Shown here: piece by piece, positions 43,820 through 51,573 of the stretch | How positions within the stretch are numbered: position 1 is the first letter of the stretch | Layout: each line of letters starts with the position of its first letter | Assembly (NCBI GenBank): GCA_002737115.1 | Contig: NSHR01000013.1 | Coordinates: forward strand, 1-51,573 | Length of the DNA: 51,573 nt | Origin: Gemmatimonadota bacterium | GTDB lineage: Bacteria; Gemmatimonadota; Gemmatimonadetes; Gemmatimonadales; Gemmatimonadaceae | Direction of reading: 5' to 3' | Notes under the pieces: model-generated | What the model saw: the letters and a program-made list of their open reading frames with translations, nothing else | Databases searched by the model: none | What the model was told of the DNA's origin: nothing | Translations under genes and position numbers: made by a program

Positions 43820-44027
43820 CCCAAAGCCTCAGGGCGGGGCGGGAACTACGAGCGGGAACCACGAGCGATATACTCTATAAACAAAGGTCGTTCCCCGCCC
43901 AGACTTCGAGCAAGGGCCCGCCTCCTTACGCGCGACGGCGCTAGGGCGTTGCCGGAACGCCGCTTACGTTACGAGCGGGTGTACGTCTCATCCCTGCGCC
44001 AAACCTCTTCATCTCCGAGCCACTCGC
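43820..44027. promoter_or_regulatory. divergent promoter region DUF1592 operon / permease
   Basis: 208 bases. It holds an AT-rich patch (ATATACTCTATAAACAAAG, about 43867-43885), the likely -10 area for one or both directions. Between it and the DUF1592 start are two near-identical 13-mers, GGGAACTACGAGC (43841-43853) and GGGAACCACGAGC (43854-43866), directly adjacent, which could be an operator. Confidence 0.45.
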
Positions 44028-45383
44028 ATGCCCCAAAACACCACCGCCTCCTCCGCACCGGCCCCCACGCCTGGGTCCGAGCACTCGCTGGTTCGCGCGG
44101 TCGGCGTCTGGGGACTAGCGGCCGCCATCGCCAACGTCACGATCGGGGGTGGCATTTTCCGCCTGCCGGCCGCCGTGGCCGGCGCGCTGGGGGCGGCGGC
44201 ACCGTTGGCCTATCTCGTGTGCGCGGTGGCCATGGGGCTCATCGTAATGTGCATCGCCGAAGCGGGCAGCCGCGTCTCGCTCACGGGCGGTCCCTACGCC
44301 TACGTCGAACTGGCGTTCGGGCCGTTCTTCGGCTTCCAAGCCGGCGTGATGCTGTGGGTGCTTGGCACCTACGCGGTGGCCGCCGTGGCCACCGTCTTCG
44401 CGGATAACGTAGCCACCCTCATCCCCGCCTTGGCCGGTCCGATCCCGCGCGCGGCGCTCTTGATCGCCACCTTCGCGATCGTTGGCGGCGTGAACATGAT
44501 CGGCGTCAGCCAAGGGAGCCGATTAAATCAAATCACCACCGTCGCCAAGCTGGCCCCACTGCTCCTGCTGATTGTGGTCGGGGTGTTCTCCATACAGGGC
44601 GAAAACCTGGCGATCACCACGGTACCGGCGTCCGGGGATGTGCTACGCGCCAGCATCGTACTGATCTTCGCCTTCACCGGGATCGAGACGGCGCTCGTGC
44701 CGAGCGGCGAGGTGCAGAGCCCGTCACGCACCGTGCCACGCGCGATCTTCGTGGCGATGATCGGCGTCACGCTGTTGTATGTCGCCCTGCAGTATGTCGC
44801 GCAGGGCGTGCTGGGCGCCGCATTGGCCACGTCGGCCACACCGCTCGCCGATGCTGCAGGCATCGTGCTCGGACCCTGGGGACGCACGCTGTTGCTGATC
44901 GGCGTGGTCGTCTCGACCTTCGGCTATCTCAGCGGCATGGCGTTGGCGGTACCGCGAGCGCTCTACGCGTTCGCCCGCGACGGGTTCCTGCCGGCGTCGA
45001 TCGCGTCGGTGCATCCCACCTGGAAGACGCCGCACATCGCGATTGCCCTGCAGTTAGCGGTGACGTGCACGCTGGCCATCACCAGCGGATTCGGGTCGCT
45101 GGCGATCATTGCCAACGTGGCCGCGTTGTTGGTGTACTTCTTCTGCGCCGTGGCCGCGCTGGAGCTGCGCCGACGCAACGTGCAGTCGGGCGGCATCCCC
45201 TTCCGCGTACCGGGCGCCGGCGTGGTGCCGATCCTCGCCTGTGTGGTGATCATCGGCATGCTGACGTCGATCACCCTGGACGAGTGGACGAGCATCGTGA
45301 TCACCGCGGCGGCGGCGGCCGGGCTCTATGTGCTGTCGTACCGCCATCGCGCGAAAATCGCGAAGGCGCGCGCGGCCGCCTAG
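44028..45383 (+). CDS. APC-superfamily amino acid permease
   Basis: 451 residues with about 12 membrane helices and no cleaved signal; inner-membrane transporter. The first helix has VGVWGLAAAIANVTIGGGIF, the unwound GxG substrate-binding segment typical of APC carriers, followed by LTGGPYAYVELAFGPFFGFQ and the helix-6 motif IFAFTGIETALVPSGEVQSP. It probably takes up an amino acid by proton or cation symport or exchange. Substrate not predictable. It is flanked by peptidase genes, and the adjacent M20 enzyme converges on it with a 10-base gap, which fits a peptide-to-amino-acid uptake theme but is not proof. The C-terminus is basic (YRHRAKIAKARAAA), cytoplasmic by the positive-inside rule. 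Confidence 0.92.
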   Translation: MPQNTTASSAPAPTPGSEHSLVRAVGVWGLAAAIANVTIGGGIFRLPAAVAGALGAAAPLAYLVCAVAMGLIVMCIAEAGSRVSLTGGPYAYVELAFGPFFGFQAGVMLWVLGTYAVAAVATVFADNVATLIPALAGPIPRAALLIATFAIVGGVNMIGVSQGSRLNQITTVAKLAPLLLLIVVGVFSIQGENLAITTVPASGDVLRASIVLIFAFTGIETALVPSGEVQSPSRTVPRAIFVAMIGVTLLYVALQYVAQGVLGAALATSATPLADAAGIVLGPWGRTLLLIGVVVSTFGYLSGMALAVPRALYAFARDGFLPASIASVHPTWKTPHIAIALQLAVTCTLAITSGFGSLAIIANVAALLVYFFCAVAALELRRRNVQSGGIPFRVPGAGVVPILACVVIIGMLTSITLDEWTSIVITAAAAAGLYVLSYRHRAKIAKARAAA

Positions 45384-45393
45384 TTGGTGTGGC

Positions 45394-46800
45394 TCAGCGC
45401 GCTCCGCTCGGGCCCGCCACCCGCTTCAGGGTACGAAACAGCATCTCCGTGCCCTGCCGCAACGACTCGACACTGACCCGCTCATCGTTACCGTGCATCC
45501 GACGCAGCTCGTCGGTGCTGATGGGATAGGGGTAAATGCCAAAGACGGGGATGCCGCGATTGCGCCAGGCCCCCGCGTCGGTGCCGGCCTGGAACAGATA
45601 CGGCGTGACCTCGGCCTCGGGCCACTGCGCCTTCGATTCGGCGGCGAGGGCACGGTACAGGAGCGACGTATCGGGCGACGCCGGCGAGGCCGGTGCCAGC
45701 GCGCCCGACATCTTCACCGTGAGCAACGGGTCGTTGAACAGCGTCTCGAGTGTGCGGATCAGCGCGGCCGCGTCGCTGCCCGGAATGAGGCGCACGTTCA
45801 GCGTGACCTCGGCCGAACCGGGAATGACGTTGCTGCGGAATCCACCGGCCACGATGACCGGCGCGATCGTGTTGCGCATCAGCGAGTGAATCAGCGGATC
45901 GCGGGAGAGCACCTGGTCGGCGGCGCTGACTTGCTGCGGCGTGCCATTCAGTAGCTGCGTGTAGAGTCGCGCCGTTTCACCGGTACTGGTCTTCGCGAGC
46001 GTGGCGAAATACTTGCGCGAATCCGGGGTGAACTCGAGCGGCGTCTCGTAGCTCCCGAGCTTCGCCAGCGCACGGCCGACGGTCACCAAGGCGTTGTCGG
46101 GCAACGGCATCGACGCGTGCGTGCTGGTGCCCTTCGCGGTGAGCGTCACACCCAGCACGCGCTTGTCCGACGTCGAGATGCTCACGTACTGCACACGACC
46201 ATCCTCGCGCTTGATGATCCACCCGCCTTCGTTGAGCGCGAACTCGGCGTCCATTTTGTCCCAATGCTGGCGCGCCAACCACGTGGTGTTCATCGGGGCG
46301 CCTTCCTCGTCCGCTTCGGCCAGGAAGATCACGTCACGATCGAGTGGCACCTTGCGGTCGGCCAGTAGCATCGCGGCGCGCGCGAATACTGCGAGGCCGC
46401 CCTTGAAGTCGATGGCGCCGCGCCCGTACACGGCGCCGTCCTTGATCACCCCACCGAACGGGTCGACCGTCCACTTCTCCCGCTCTACGCCCACGACATC
46501 GGCGTGCGCGGCGAGCAGGAGGGGCTTCTTCGACCCGTTGCCCTTAAGGCGCGCAAAGAAATGCACCTTGGCTGAGTCCGGCGTGGGAATCACGTCCACT
46601 TGGAAACCGCGCGCGCGAAAGAGCGGCCCGAGGATATCCGCGATCTGCTGCGTATGTCCCGGCGGATTGCTGCTGTTGGCGCGAATGAGCTGCGCGAGCA
46701 GGAGCGCGGTGGAGTCGGTGTCCTGCGCGGCGAGCCCTGCGGGCGCCGCGAGCACGACCGCGGCGACGAGACTCGACAGGTGACGGGTAACACGGTGCAT
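45394..46800 (-). CDS. secreted M20 family metallopeptidase
   Basis: 468 residues from the ATG at 46800 (MHRVTRHLSSLVAAVVLAAP), a signal peptide ending near GLAAQ. The dizinc site is intact: His99 and Asp101 in LAAHADVVGVE, bridging Asp131 in GRGAIDFKGGLA, catalytic Glu165-Glu166 in LAEADEEG, and a later His near the C-terminus (RRMHGNDE). The dimerisation domain lies between. M20 enzymes cleave dipeptides or deacylate N-acyl amino acids. The exported location suggests final peptide breakdown in the periplasm. The in-frame extension upstream of 46800 has no signal-like character and was rejected. Confidence 0.92.
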   Translation of the reverse strand: MHRVTRHLSSLVAAVVLAAPAGLAAQDTDSTALLLAQLIRANSSNPPGHTQQIADILGPLFRARGFQVDVIPTPDSAKVHFFARLKGNGSKKPLLLAAHADVVGVEREKWTVDPFGGVIKDGAVYGRGAIDFKGGLAVFARAAMLLADRKVPLDRDVIFLAEADEEGAPMNTTWLARQHWDKMDAEFALNEGGWIIKREDGRVQYVSISTSDKRVLGVTLTAKGTSTHASMPLPDNALVTVGRALAKLGSYETPLEFTPDSRKYFATLAKTSTGETARLYTQLLNGTPQQVSAADQVLSRDPLIHSLMRNTIAPVIVAGGFRSNVIPGSAEVTLNVRLIPGSDAAALIRTLETLFNDPLLTVKMSGALAPASPASPDTSLLYRALAAESKAQWPEAEVTPYLFQAGTDAGAWRNRGIPVFGIYPYPISTDELRRMHGNDERVSVESLRQGTEMLFRTLKRVAGPSGAR

Positions 46801-46940
46801 GCGGCAACCTCGGGCGGGGTGTGACGAGCGATCGCCCAACATACCGCCGGGCGGTTCGCGAGGCTACGTTCACATGGTCGTCAACCGGAACACCCGATGC
46901 GCCACCTCCCTGCCCCACGCGGCTGCCTGTCCTGCTCGTG

Positions 46941-47705
46941 ATGCCCGCCAACACGGTCAACGCCATCCGGCTGCCAGCCGCCCTCGCGGTGCTGGCGCTA
47001 CTGGTGCTGTGGGAAACCCTCGGGCCCTTCCTACCGCTATACGGAGGCGGGCCGCATGCCACCCGCGAGCGGCTCGTGCACGGCGGCAGGAACCTCGCCA
47101 TCGGATTGGTGAACGGCGCCGTCGCGCGATTCGGATTCCTTGGCGCGTGGATCGCGACGATGGAGTGGAGCCGCGAGTACCCGTTCGGCGTGTTGCACTG
47201 GATCGCGCTGCCCGACTGGCTGGGCTGGACCGCGGCGATCCTGCTGCTCGATAGCTGGACCTATGCGTGGCATCGCCTCAATCACGCGGTGCCAGGCTTG
47301 TGGCGCTTCCATCGCCTGCATCACAGCGATCGCCAGATGGATGCCACGACCGCGCATCGATTTCACCTTGGCGAGATCGTGCTGTCGTCGATCGCCCGCG
47401 TGCCGGTGCTGGCGCTGATCGGCTGCAGCATGGAGCAGTTCGCCGTGTATGAAATCGCGCTGTTCGCCGTGGTACAGTTTCAGCACGCCAACGTCGGCCT
47501 GCCCGACGCGCTGGACCGTGTGCTGCGGGTCGTGATCGTGACGCCTCACCTGCACAAAGTGCACCACTCCGTGGTGGTGGCCGAGCAGAATACGAACTTC
47601 AGCTCACTTTTTTCGTGGTGGGACCGGGCGGCGCGTACACGGCGCCTTTCGTCTGATCAATCGGCCATCGTGTTCGGCGTTGACGACTCCGCGTTGATTC
47701 GTTGA
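46941..47705 (+). CDS. sterol desaturase / fatty acid hydroxylase superfamily protein
   Basis: 254 residues; integral membrane protein with about four helices. The three His boxes of the di-iron hydroxylase superfamily are complete: DSWTYAWHRLNH, WRFHRLHHSD and the late THPHLHKVHHS-like block (here TPHLHKVHHSVV). It probably hydroxylates or desaturates a lipid at the inner membrane using O2. I chose the ATG at 46941 (MPANTVNAIRLPAALAVLAL) because the first membrane helix follows directly; the frame upstream is Pro/Thr-rich. The mercuric-reductase-like gene begins 36 bases downstream on the same strand, so the pair may be co-transcribed, the flavoprotein being a possible electron source. That link is speculative. 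Confidence 0.87.
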   Translation: MPANTVNAIRLPAALAVLALLVLWETLGPFLPLYGGGPHATRERLVHGGRNLAIGLVNGAVARFGFLGAWIATMEWSREYPFGVLHWIALPDWLGWTAAILLLDSWTYAWHRLNHAVPGLWRFHRLHHSDRQMDATTAHRFHLGEIVLSSIARVPVLALIGCSMEQFAVYEIALFAVVQFQHANVGLPDALDRVLRVVIVTPHLHKVHHSVVVAEQNTNFSSLFSWWDRAARTRRLSSDQSAIVFGVDDSALIR

Positions 47706-47741
47706 CGCCATGCACATGTGGCTTTCCTTCGCCTCCGCCTG

Positions 47742-49307
47742 ATGCCTTTGCCTGATTCCCCGCCAGCAGACTGGCCCTCGCGCATTCCGCTGCTCCCGTT
47801 CGACGACGCGAACGCGCAGTTGATGCGCACGGTCGCGCCGAAGGGGTGGATGGCGCCGGTGCCCAAGGATCGGTATCACCTCGTGGTGATCGGTGCCGGC
47901 ACGGCGGGTCTCGTGAGCGCAGCAATCGCGGCCGGCCTCGGGGCGCGCGTCGCGCTGATCGAGCGGCACATGTTCGGCGGCGATTGCCTCAACTTCGGCT
48001 GCGTGCCCTCGAAGGCCGTGATTCGCGCGGCCCGTGCGTGGCGCGAGGCCCGCACCGCCGCCGAGCGATTTGGCGGACCGCGCGTCACCTCCGAAGGCGA
48101 CTTCGGCGCCGTCATGGCGCGGCTCCGTCGCCTGCGCGCCGACATCAGTCCCGTTGATGGCGTCGAGCGCTTCCGCGCACTCGGCGTCGATGTGTTCTTG
48201 GGCCACGCCACGTTCTGCGGCCCCGATGCGATCACGGTGAACGACACAGTGTTGCGCTTCCGTCGGGCGATCATCGCGACCGGCGCGCGGGCGGCGCGGC
48301 CACCGATCCCCGGCCTCGCCGACACGCCGTACGACACCAACGAGTCGATCTTCTCGCTCACCGAGCGACCGGCGCGATTGATCGTGATTGGCGGAGGACC
48401 CGTCGGCACCGAGCTCGCCCAGTCGTTTGCACGATTCGGCAGTGCCGTGACCATCGTGCATGCCGACGCGCATGTCCTGCCGCGCGACGATATCGATGCC
48501 GCCGCCGTGGTTTCAACCGCACTGAAGGCCGACGGTGTACGGATCATCAATCAGGCCACCGTTGCACGCGTGTCGCACGACGGGCAGCAATTCACCGTGC
48601 AGCTCGCCGGAGACGGTCCAGCGGCACACGGCACGACCACCCTGCAGGCCGACCGTCTGCTCGTGGCCACCGGGCGCACGCCAAACATCGACGGCCTTGG
48701 CCTCGACGTTGCCGGTGTGCGCGTCACGCCGAAGGGGGTGCGCGTCGACGATCGCCTGTGCACATCGAATCCGCGGGTGTACGCCATCGGCGACGTCTCC
48801 TCCGCGCTCCAGTTCACGCATGTGGCCGATGCGCAGGCACGCTTAGTTGTCGCCAACGCGCTCTTTTTCGGCATCGGTGGCGGGCGCGCGAGTGCCTTGG
48901 TCATCCCACGGGTCACATACACCGACCCCGAGATCGCGCACGTCGGTATGACCGTGGAGGACGCCTCCGCACAGGGCGTACGGATCGACACGATTCGCGT
49001 GAATCTCGAGGACAACGACCGGGCGCGTCTCGACGACGAACCGCACGGCTTCCTGAAGGTGCACGTGGCCGCCGGCACCGACCGCATCGTGGGCGCCACA
49101 CTGGTGGCCACCCACGCCGGCGAAATGATCGGCGAGATGACCGTCGCCATCGCCAACGGCGTTGGACTGGGTGGTGTCGGCAAGGCGATTCATCCGTATC
49201 CCACGCAGGCCGAGGTCTTCCGGCGGGCGGCCGACGCTTGGCGCAAGCGGGCGTTCACGTCGCGGGCGCGGCGATTCTTCGCGCTGTGGTTCCGCATATT
49301 CACCTAA
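47742..49307 (+). CDS. mercuric-reductase-like FAD/NAD(P) disulfide oxidoreductase
   Basis: 521 residues from the ATG at 47742; a GTG at 47718 is possible but unlikely. A 43-residue lead is followed by the FAD motif VIGAGTAGLVSAAIAAGLG (about 50-68) and the redox disulphide GGDCLNFGCVPSK with Cys82/Cys87. Then come the NAD(P) motif LIVIGGGPVGTELAQSFARF, the second FAD motif VYAIGDV and the C-terminal dimer motif HPYPTQAE. It lacks the heavy-metal-associated N-terminal domain and the C-terminal Cys pair of true MerA, so mercury reduction is doubtful. No mer genes nearby. The C-terminal tail (RRFFALWFRIFT) is amphipathic and may touch the membrane. Confidence 0.88.
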   Translation: MPLPDSPPADWPSRIPLLPFDDANAQLMRTVAPKGWMAPVPKDRYHLVVIGAGTAGLVSAAIAAGLGARVALIERHMFGGDCLNFGCVPSKAVIRAARAWREARTAAERFGGPRVTSEGDFGAVMARLRRLRADISPVDGVERFRALGVDVFLGHATFCGPDAITVNDTVLRFRRAIIATGARAARPPIPGLADTPYDTNESIFSLTERPARLIVIGGGPVGTELAQSFARFGSAVTIVHADAHVLPRDDIDAAAVVSTALKADGVRIINQATVARVSHDGQQFTVQLAGDGPAAHGTTTLQADRLLVATGRTPNIDGLGLDVAGVRVTPKGVRVDDRLCTSNPRVYAIGDVSSALQFTHVADAQARLVVANALFFGIGGGRASALVIPRVTYTDPEIAHVGMTVEDASAQGVRIDTIRVNLEDNDRARLDDEPHGFLKVHVAAGTDRIVGATLVATHAGEMIGEMTVAIANGVGLGGVGKAIHPYPTQAEVFRRAADAWRKRAFTSRARRFFALWFRIFT

Positions 49308-49310
49308 GTG

Positions 49311-49331
49311 GACGACGGGGATCCGGTCGTC
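49311..49331 (+). terminator. weak hairpin after the oxidoreductase gene
   Basis: GACGAC (49311-49316) pairs with GTCGTC (49326-49331) around a 9-base loop, directly after the stop codon. Short stem and no T-tract. Confidence 0.3.
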
Positions 49332-49463
49332 GTGGGGCGACCGCCTAGGTGCTAGTTTATGGCGACGTGCGGGACCAGTACTGGAGCAGCCGCCGCTCCC
49401 GATGGCCCATCCGCGCGCGCTCAGTCGCACAGCAGGTTCACCGCTTCACTATCCGAGGTTCGC

Positions 49464-50633
49464 ATGGCCGAGTCTGTCTCTCGTCGTCAATGGCTAGTCA
49501 ACACGGGGATCGGCGTCGCCGGCGGTATGGCGTTGCCCGGACTGCTGCCGGCCATGGAGGCCACGCGGGTCCTCGGCGGCGTATCCTATGGCGAACTGTT
49601 GAATCAGCTCGAGCGCGACGTCACGACCATGCGTCGTGCGGCCGGCCCGATCCGGCTGTGCTACAACGAGAATCCGTTCGGCATGTCGCCCAAGGCGAAA
49701 GACGCGCTGATGGCATCATGGACACAGCATACCTGGTACGATCCACCAATCCGGGCCGAACTGCGCGCCACGTTCGCCAAACACGTCGGCGTACCAGTGG
49801 ATCATGTGCTGGTGACACAAGGCTCGAGTGAAGTCTTGGCGACCCTCGCGCTGGCTTACGGGCAAAATGGCGGAAAGATCGTGGCTCCGTGGCCCACGTT
49901 CGAAGACCTGCCGCGCTACGGCGCGACGCTCAACGCCGCCGTGCAGAAGGTGCCGCTCGACGATCGCTTCGATCACGATCTGTACGCCATGGACGCCAAG
50001 ATCGGCAACGATACCAAGCTGGTGTTCGTATGCAACCCCAACAATCCCACGGCCACCCTCAACGACGACCAGGCCCTGCGCGACTTCGTGAAGACGAATG
50101 CCAAGCGCACGACGGTCATCGTGGACGAAGCGTACTACGATTTTGTCGACGCGCCGAATTACCGATCCATGGTCGATCTGGTACTCGCGGGGGAACCCAT
50201 CATCGTGTCACGTACGGCGAGCAAGATCCACGGACTCGCCGGCCTTCGCGTCGGCTTTGCCGTGGCGCGACCTGATATTCTCGCGAAGCTCTCGGCGTAC
50301 GTGACCGGCGACCCCAACGTGTTCGGATTGCACGCCGCCAATGCGTCGCTGCAAGACAGCGCGTATCAGACGTTCATCAAACAGAAGAATCGCGAAGGCC
50401 GTGCGTTGTTGATCTCGGCGTTGAAGACGATGGGTCGGAAAGTGACCGATTCACAAACCAACTTCGTGTTTTTCCATGCGGGACAGCCGGTCGCGACGGT
50501 GCAGGCGGCCGCGCTGGCCAAGGGCTTCGTCATTGGACGCGCCTTCCCGCCCTACACGGACTGGTGCCGCGTCAGCATCGGCACGCCCGAGGAAATGCAG
50601 CGGTTCGTCGCGATCCTGCCGTCGATTCTGTAG
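49464..50633 (+). CDS. HisC-like PLP aminotransferase with a Tat-type signal
   Basis: 389 residues from the ATG at 49464 with GAGG upstream. The first 30 residues look like a twin-arginine signal (SVSRRQWLVNTGIGVAGGMA, then LPGLLPAM). The rest is a complete fold-type I class I/II aminotransferase close to histidinol-phosphate aminotransferase: LCYNENPFGMSP (66-77), VTQGSSEVLATLALAY, CNPNNPTATL (190-199), DEAYYDF (221-227) and the PLP lysine Lys254 in SRTASKIHGLAGLRVG. Length after the signal matches HisC. A PLP enzyme folded before export would suit Tat, but an aminotransferase outside the cytoplasm is unusual. No his genes are adjacent, so histidine synthesis is not supported. Confidence 0.85.
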   Translation: MAESVSRRQWLVNTGIGVAGGMALPGLLPAMEATRVLGGVSYGELLNQLERDVTTMRRAAGPIRLCYNENPFGMSPKAKDALMASWTQHTWYDPPIRAELRATFAKHVGVPVDHVLVTQGSSEVLATLALAYGQNGGKIVAPWPTFEDLPRYGATLNAAVQKVPLDDRFDHDLYAMDAKIGNDTKLVFVCNPNNPTATLNDDQALRDFVKTNAKRTTVIVDEAYYDFVDAPNYRSMVDLVLAGEPIIVSRTASKIHGLAGLRVGFAVARPDILAKLSAYVTGDPNVFGLHAANASLQDSAYQTFIKQKNREGRALLISALKTMGRKVTDSQTNFVFFHAGQPVATVQAAALAKGFVIGRAFPPYTDWCRVSIGTPEEMQRFVAILPSIL

Positions 50634-50650
50634 CGGCTACGACAACTATC

Positions 50651-50675
50651 CGCCGGCACCGTCTTGGCGCCGGCG
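50651..50675. terminator. short GC-rich hairpin between convergent genes
   Basis: CGCCGGC (50651-50657) pairs with GCCGGCG (50669-50675) around an 11-base loop, between the ends of the aminotransferase (+) and the hydrolase (-). Confidence 0.35.
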
Positions 50676-50703
50676 CGTCCGTTGAGACGCCGGTCGGCGC
50701 GCG

Positions 50704-51573
50704 CTACGGGAAGAGCGCGCGTCGGCCGTCGAGTGAGGTAAACATGCCTCGGCTCGAGTGGCCAACGCCGGGCACTTCGACGAGCCGATGCGCATGACCC
50801 GGGTGTCGAGCATTCATGTACTCGATCATGGTGCGTCCGCGCTGGAAGCGCCGCGCCCCCTGTAGATTAGCGCCGCAGCTGACGTCGAGATCGGCCGTGA
50901 GCGTATCCGCCGTGCCGACCATCACGGTCATCTGACGACTCACCAGATTCTGCTTCACCAACGACGTCACCACGGCATTCGCGAACGTATTGCGATTCTG
51001 CAATCCGTAGTGCCAGTCGTCGTAGTCAGGGCAGCTCGCCGCCGCGGCCGGAATGGCAAAGGCACCATCCCTCGCGCGCTCGGGGCCGAGGTAGAGCCAC
51101 GTGGAGGGATTGGCCGCGACGTAGCGCACGGCGATGCCGGCGAGCGTCGGCTCACCCCCACTCGTGGCGGCAAACCGGTGCACCAACTGGGCGCCGGCGG
51201 AATGCCCCGCGACCACAATCCGCGAGAGGCGCGGGAACCGTGTGCGATTGCCAAGCCTCGCCAAGATCGTATCGATCGCCGAGAAGGCGCTCAAGCGCGG
51301 CAGAGGGCCCGCACTGCTGGACAAATCACCCACGCGCCATCCGTTACTCGTCCAGTACGGTTCATCAGCGGCGGGTGCATCATCGACCGTCTGGAATCGC
51401 GGCGCAATGATGACCGTCGACTGCAGCCGTCCGGACAGGGCGGCCGCTTCGGCCATCGTGGTGAAGTAGTCGTCCGCATTGCGCTCGGTGCCGTGCACCA
51501 CCACGACGGCTTCTGTGACCAGCGAGTCGCCTTGCGCCAGCGAGAAGCTTTGGAAGCTCGGCACGAATCGCCC
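50704..51573 (-). CDS. alpha/beta hydrolase (5' end outside the window)
   Basis: About 290 residues visible; the reading frame runs through the window edge, so the start is missing. The GTG at 51564 falls in the middle of coding-like sequence (FVPSFQSFSLAQGD) and is probably not the start. Alpha/beta-hydrolase features are the oxyanion strand VVVVHGTERNADDY, the nucleophile elbow VVAGHSAGAQLVHR, an Asp in VMVGTADTLTADLD and a final His in VEVPGVGHSSRGMF. The family includes poorly defined esterases and peptidases. The two Cys (ASCPDY and VSCGAN) may form a disulphide if it is exported, which cannot be judged without the N-terminus. Confidence 0.8.
   Translation of the reverse strand, partial: GRFVPSFQSFSLAQGDSLVTEAVVVVHGTERNADDYFTTMAEAAALSGRLQSTVIIAPRFQTVDDAPAADEPYWTSNGWRVGDLSSSAGPLPRLSAFSAIDTILARLGNRTRFPRLSRIVVAGHSAGAQLVHRFAATSGGEPTLAGIAVRYVAANPSTWLYLGPERARDGAFAIPAAAASCPDYDDWHYGLQNRNTFANAVVTSLVKQNLVSRQMTVMVGTADTLTADLDVSCGANLQGARRFQRGRTMIEYMNARHPGHAHRLVEVPGVGHSSRGMFTSLDGRRALFP

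Noticed and set aside
47742-49307. True mercuric reductase (merA)
   Set aside because: No heavy-metal-associated domain, no C-terminal Cys pair and no mer genes around it.
49464-50633. Histidine biosynthesis hisC
   Set aside because: Fold and motifs match, but an export signal and absence of other his genes argue against assigning the symbol.
1-51573. CRISPR arrays, tRNA/rRNA genes, insertion sequences, prophage
   Set aside because: No spaced direct repeats, no TTCGAAT-type tRNA arms in a cloverleaf context, no transposase or phage structural genes were seen by eye; a covariance-model scan was not possible.

Overview
The window is high-GC bacterial chromosome with third codon positions almost always G or C. 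The gene content (secreted S9 peptidases, DUF5916 outer-membrane proteins, DUF1592/DUF1552 pairs, BNR-repeat proteins, many Tat or Sec exported enzymes, no spore or Gram-positive genes) suggests a Gram-negative member of Gemmatimonadota, close to Gemmatimonas. That placement is inference from gene families and codon use. I see no rRNA, tRNA, CRISPR array, insertion sequence or prophage.

Layout. 1-2.6 kb (+): a truncated gene end, a DUF1080 protein, a MobA-like nucleotidyltransferase and a secreted DppA-type peptidase. 2.66-12.1 kb (-): a run transcribed leftward, thrA - thrC - an atypical SDR (each joined by a 4-base overlap), then an S9 peptidase and a DUF5916 outer-membrane protein. 12.3-17.85 kb (+): a tight glycogen operon, glgP - glgA - GH57/DUF3536. 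17.9-21.1 kb (-): a HmuY-like lipoprotein coupled to a TonB-dependent receptor, probably haem uptake. 21.3-22.06 kb (+): an ordinary SDR.

22.06-22.9 kb is the most unusual stretch: an AT-rich, largely non-coding interval with four DnaA-box-like 9-mers in 136 bp, mixed with short GC-rich coding-like fragments on the minus strand. It looks like a replication origin or another DnaA-binding locus. It is followed (22.9-25.8 kb) by four genes I do not recognise.

25.9-37.9 kb holds an S9 peptidase divergent from a large BNR-repeat protein, a Tat-exported amidase, TonB, a photolyase and a lipoprotein subtilase. 38-43.8 kb (-) is a three-gene operon: a multi-domain DUF1592-type protein with two haem-type CxxCH motifs, a Tat-exported DUF1552 protein and an ankyrin-repeat protein. 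44-51.6 kb holds an amino-acid permease, a secreted M20 peptidase, a fatty-acid hydroxylase family protein, a mercuric-reductase-like flavoprotein, an apparently Tat-exported HisC-like aminotransferase and a truncated alpha/beta hydrolase.

A theme across the window is extracytoplasmic protein and peptide breakdown (M55, two S9, S8, M20, amidase) next to an amino-acid permease and TonB transport parts. Convergent gene pairs are commonly separated by strong hairpins, one of them a perfect 52-base palindrome.
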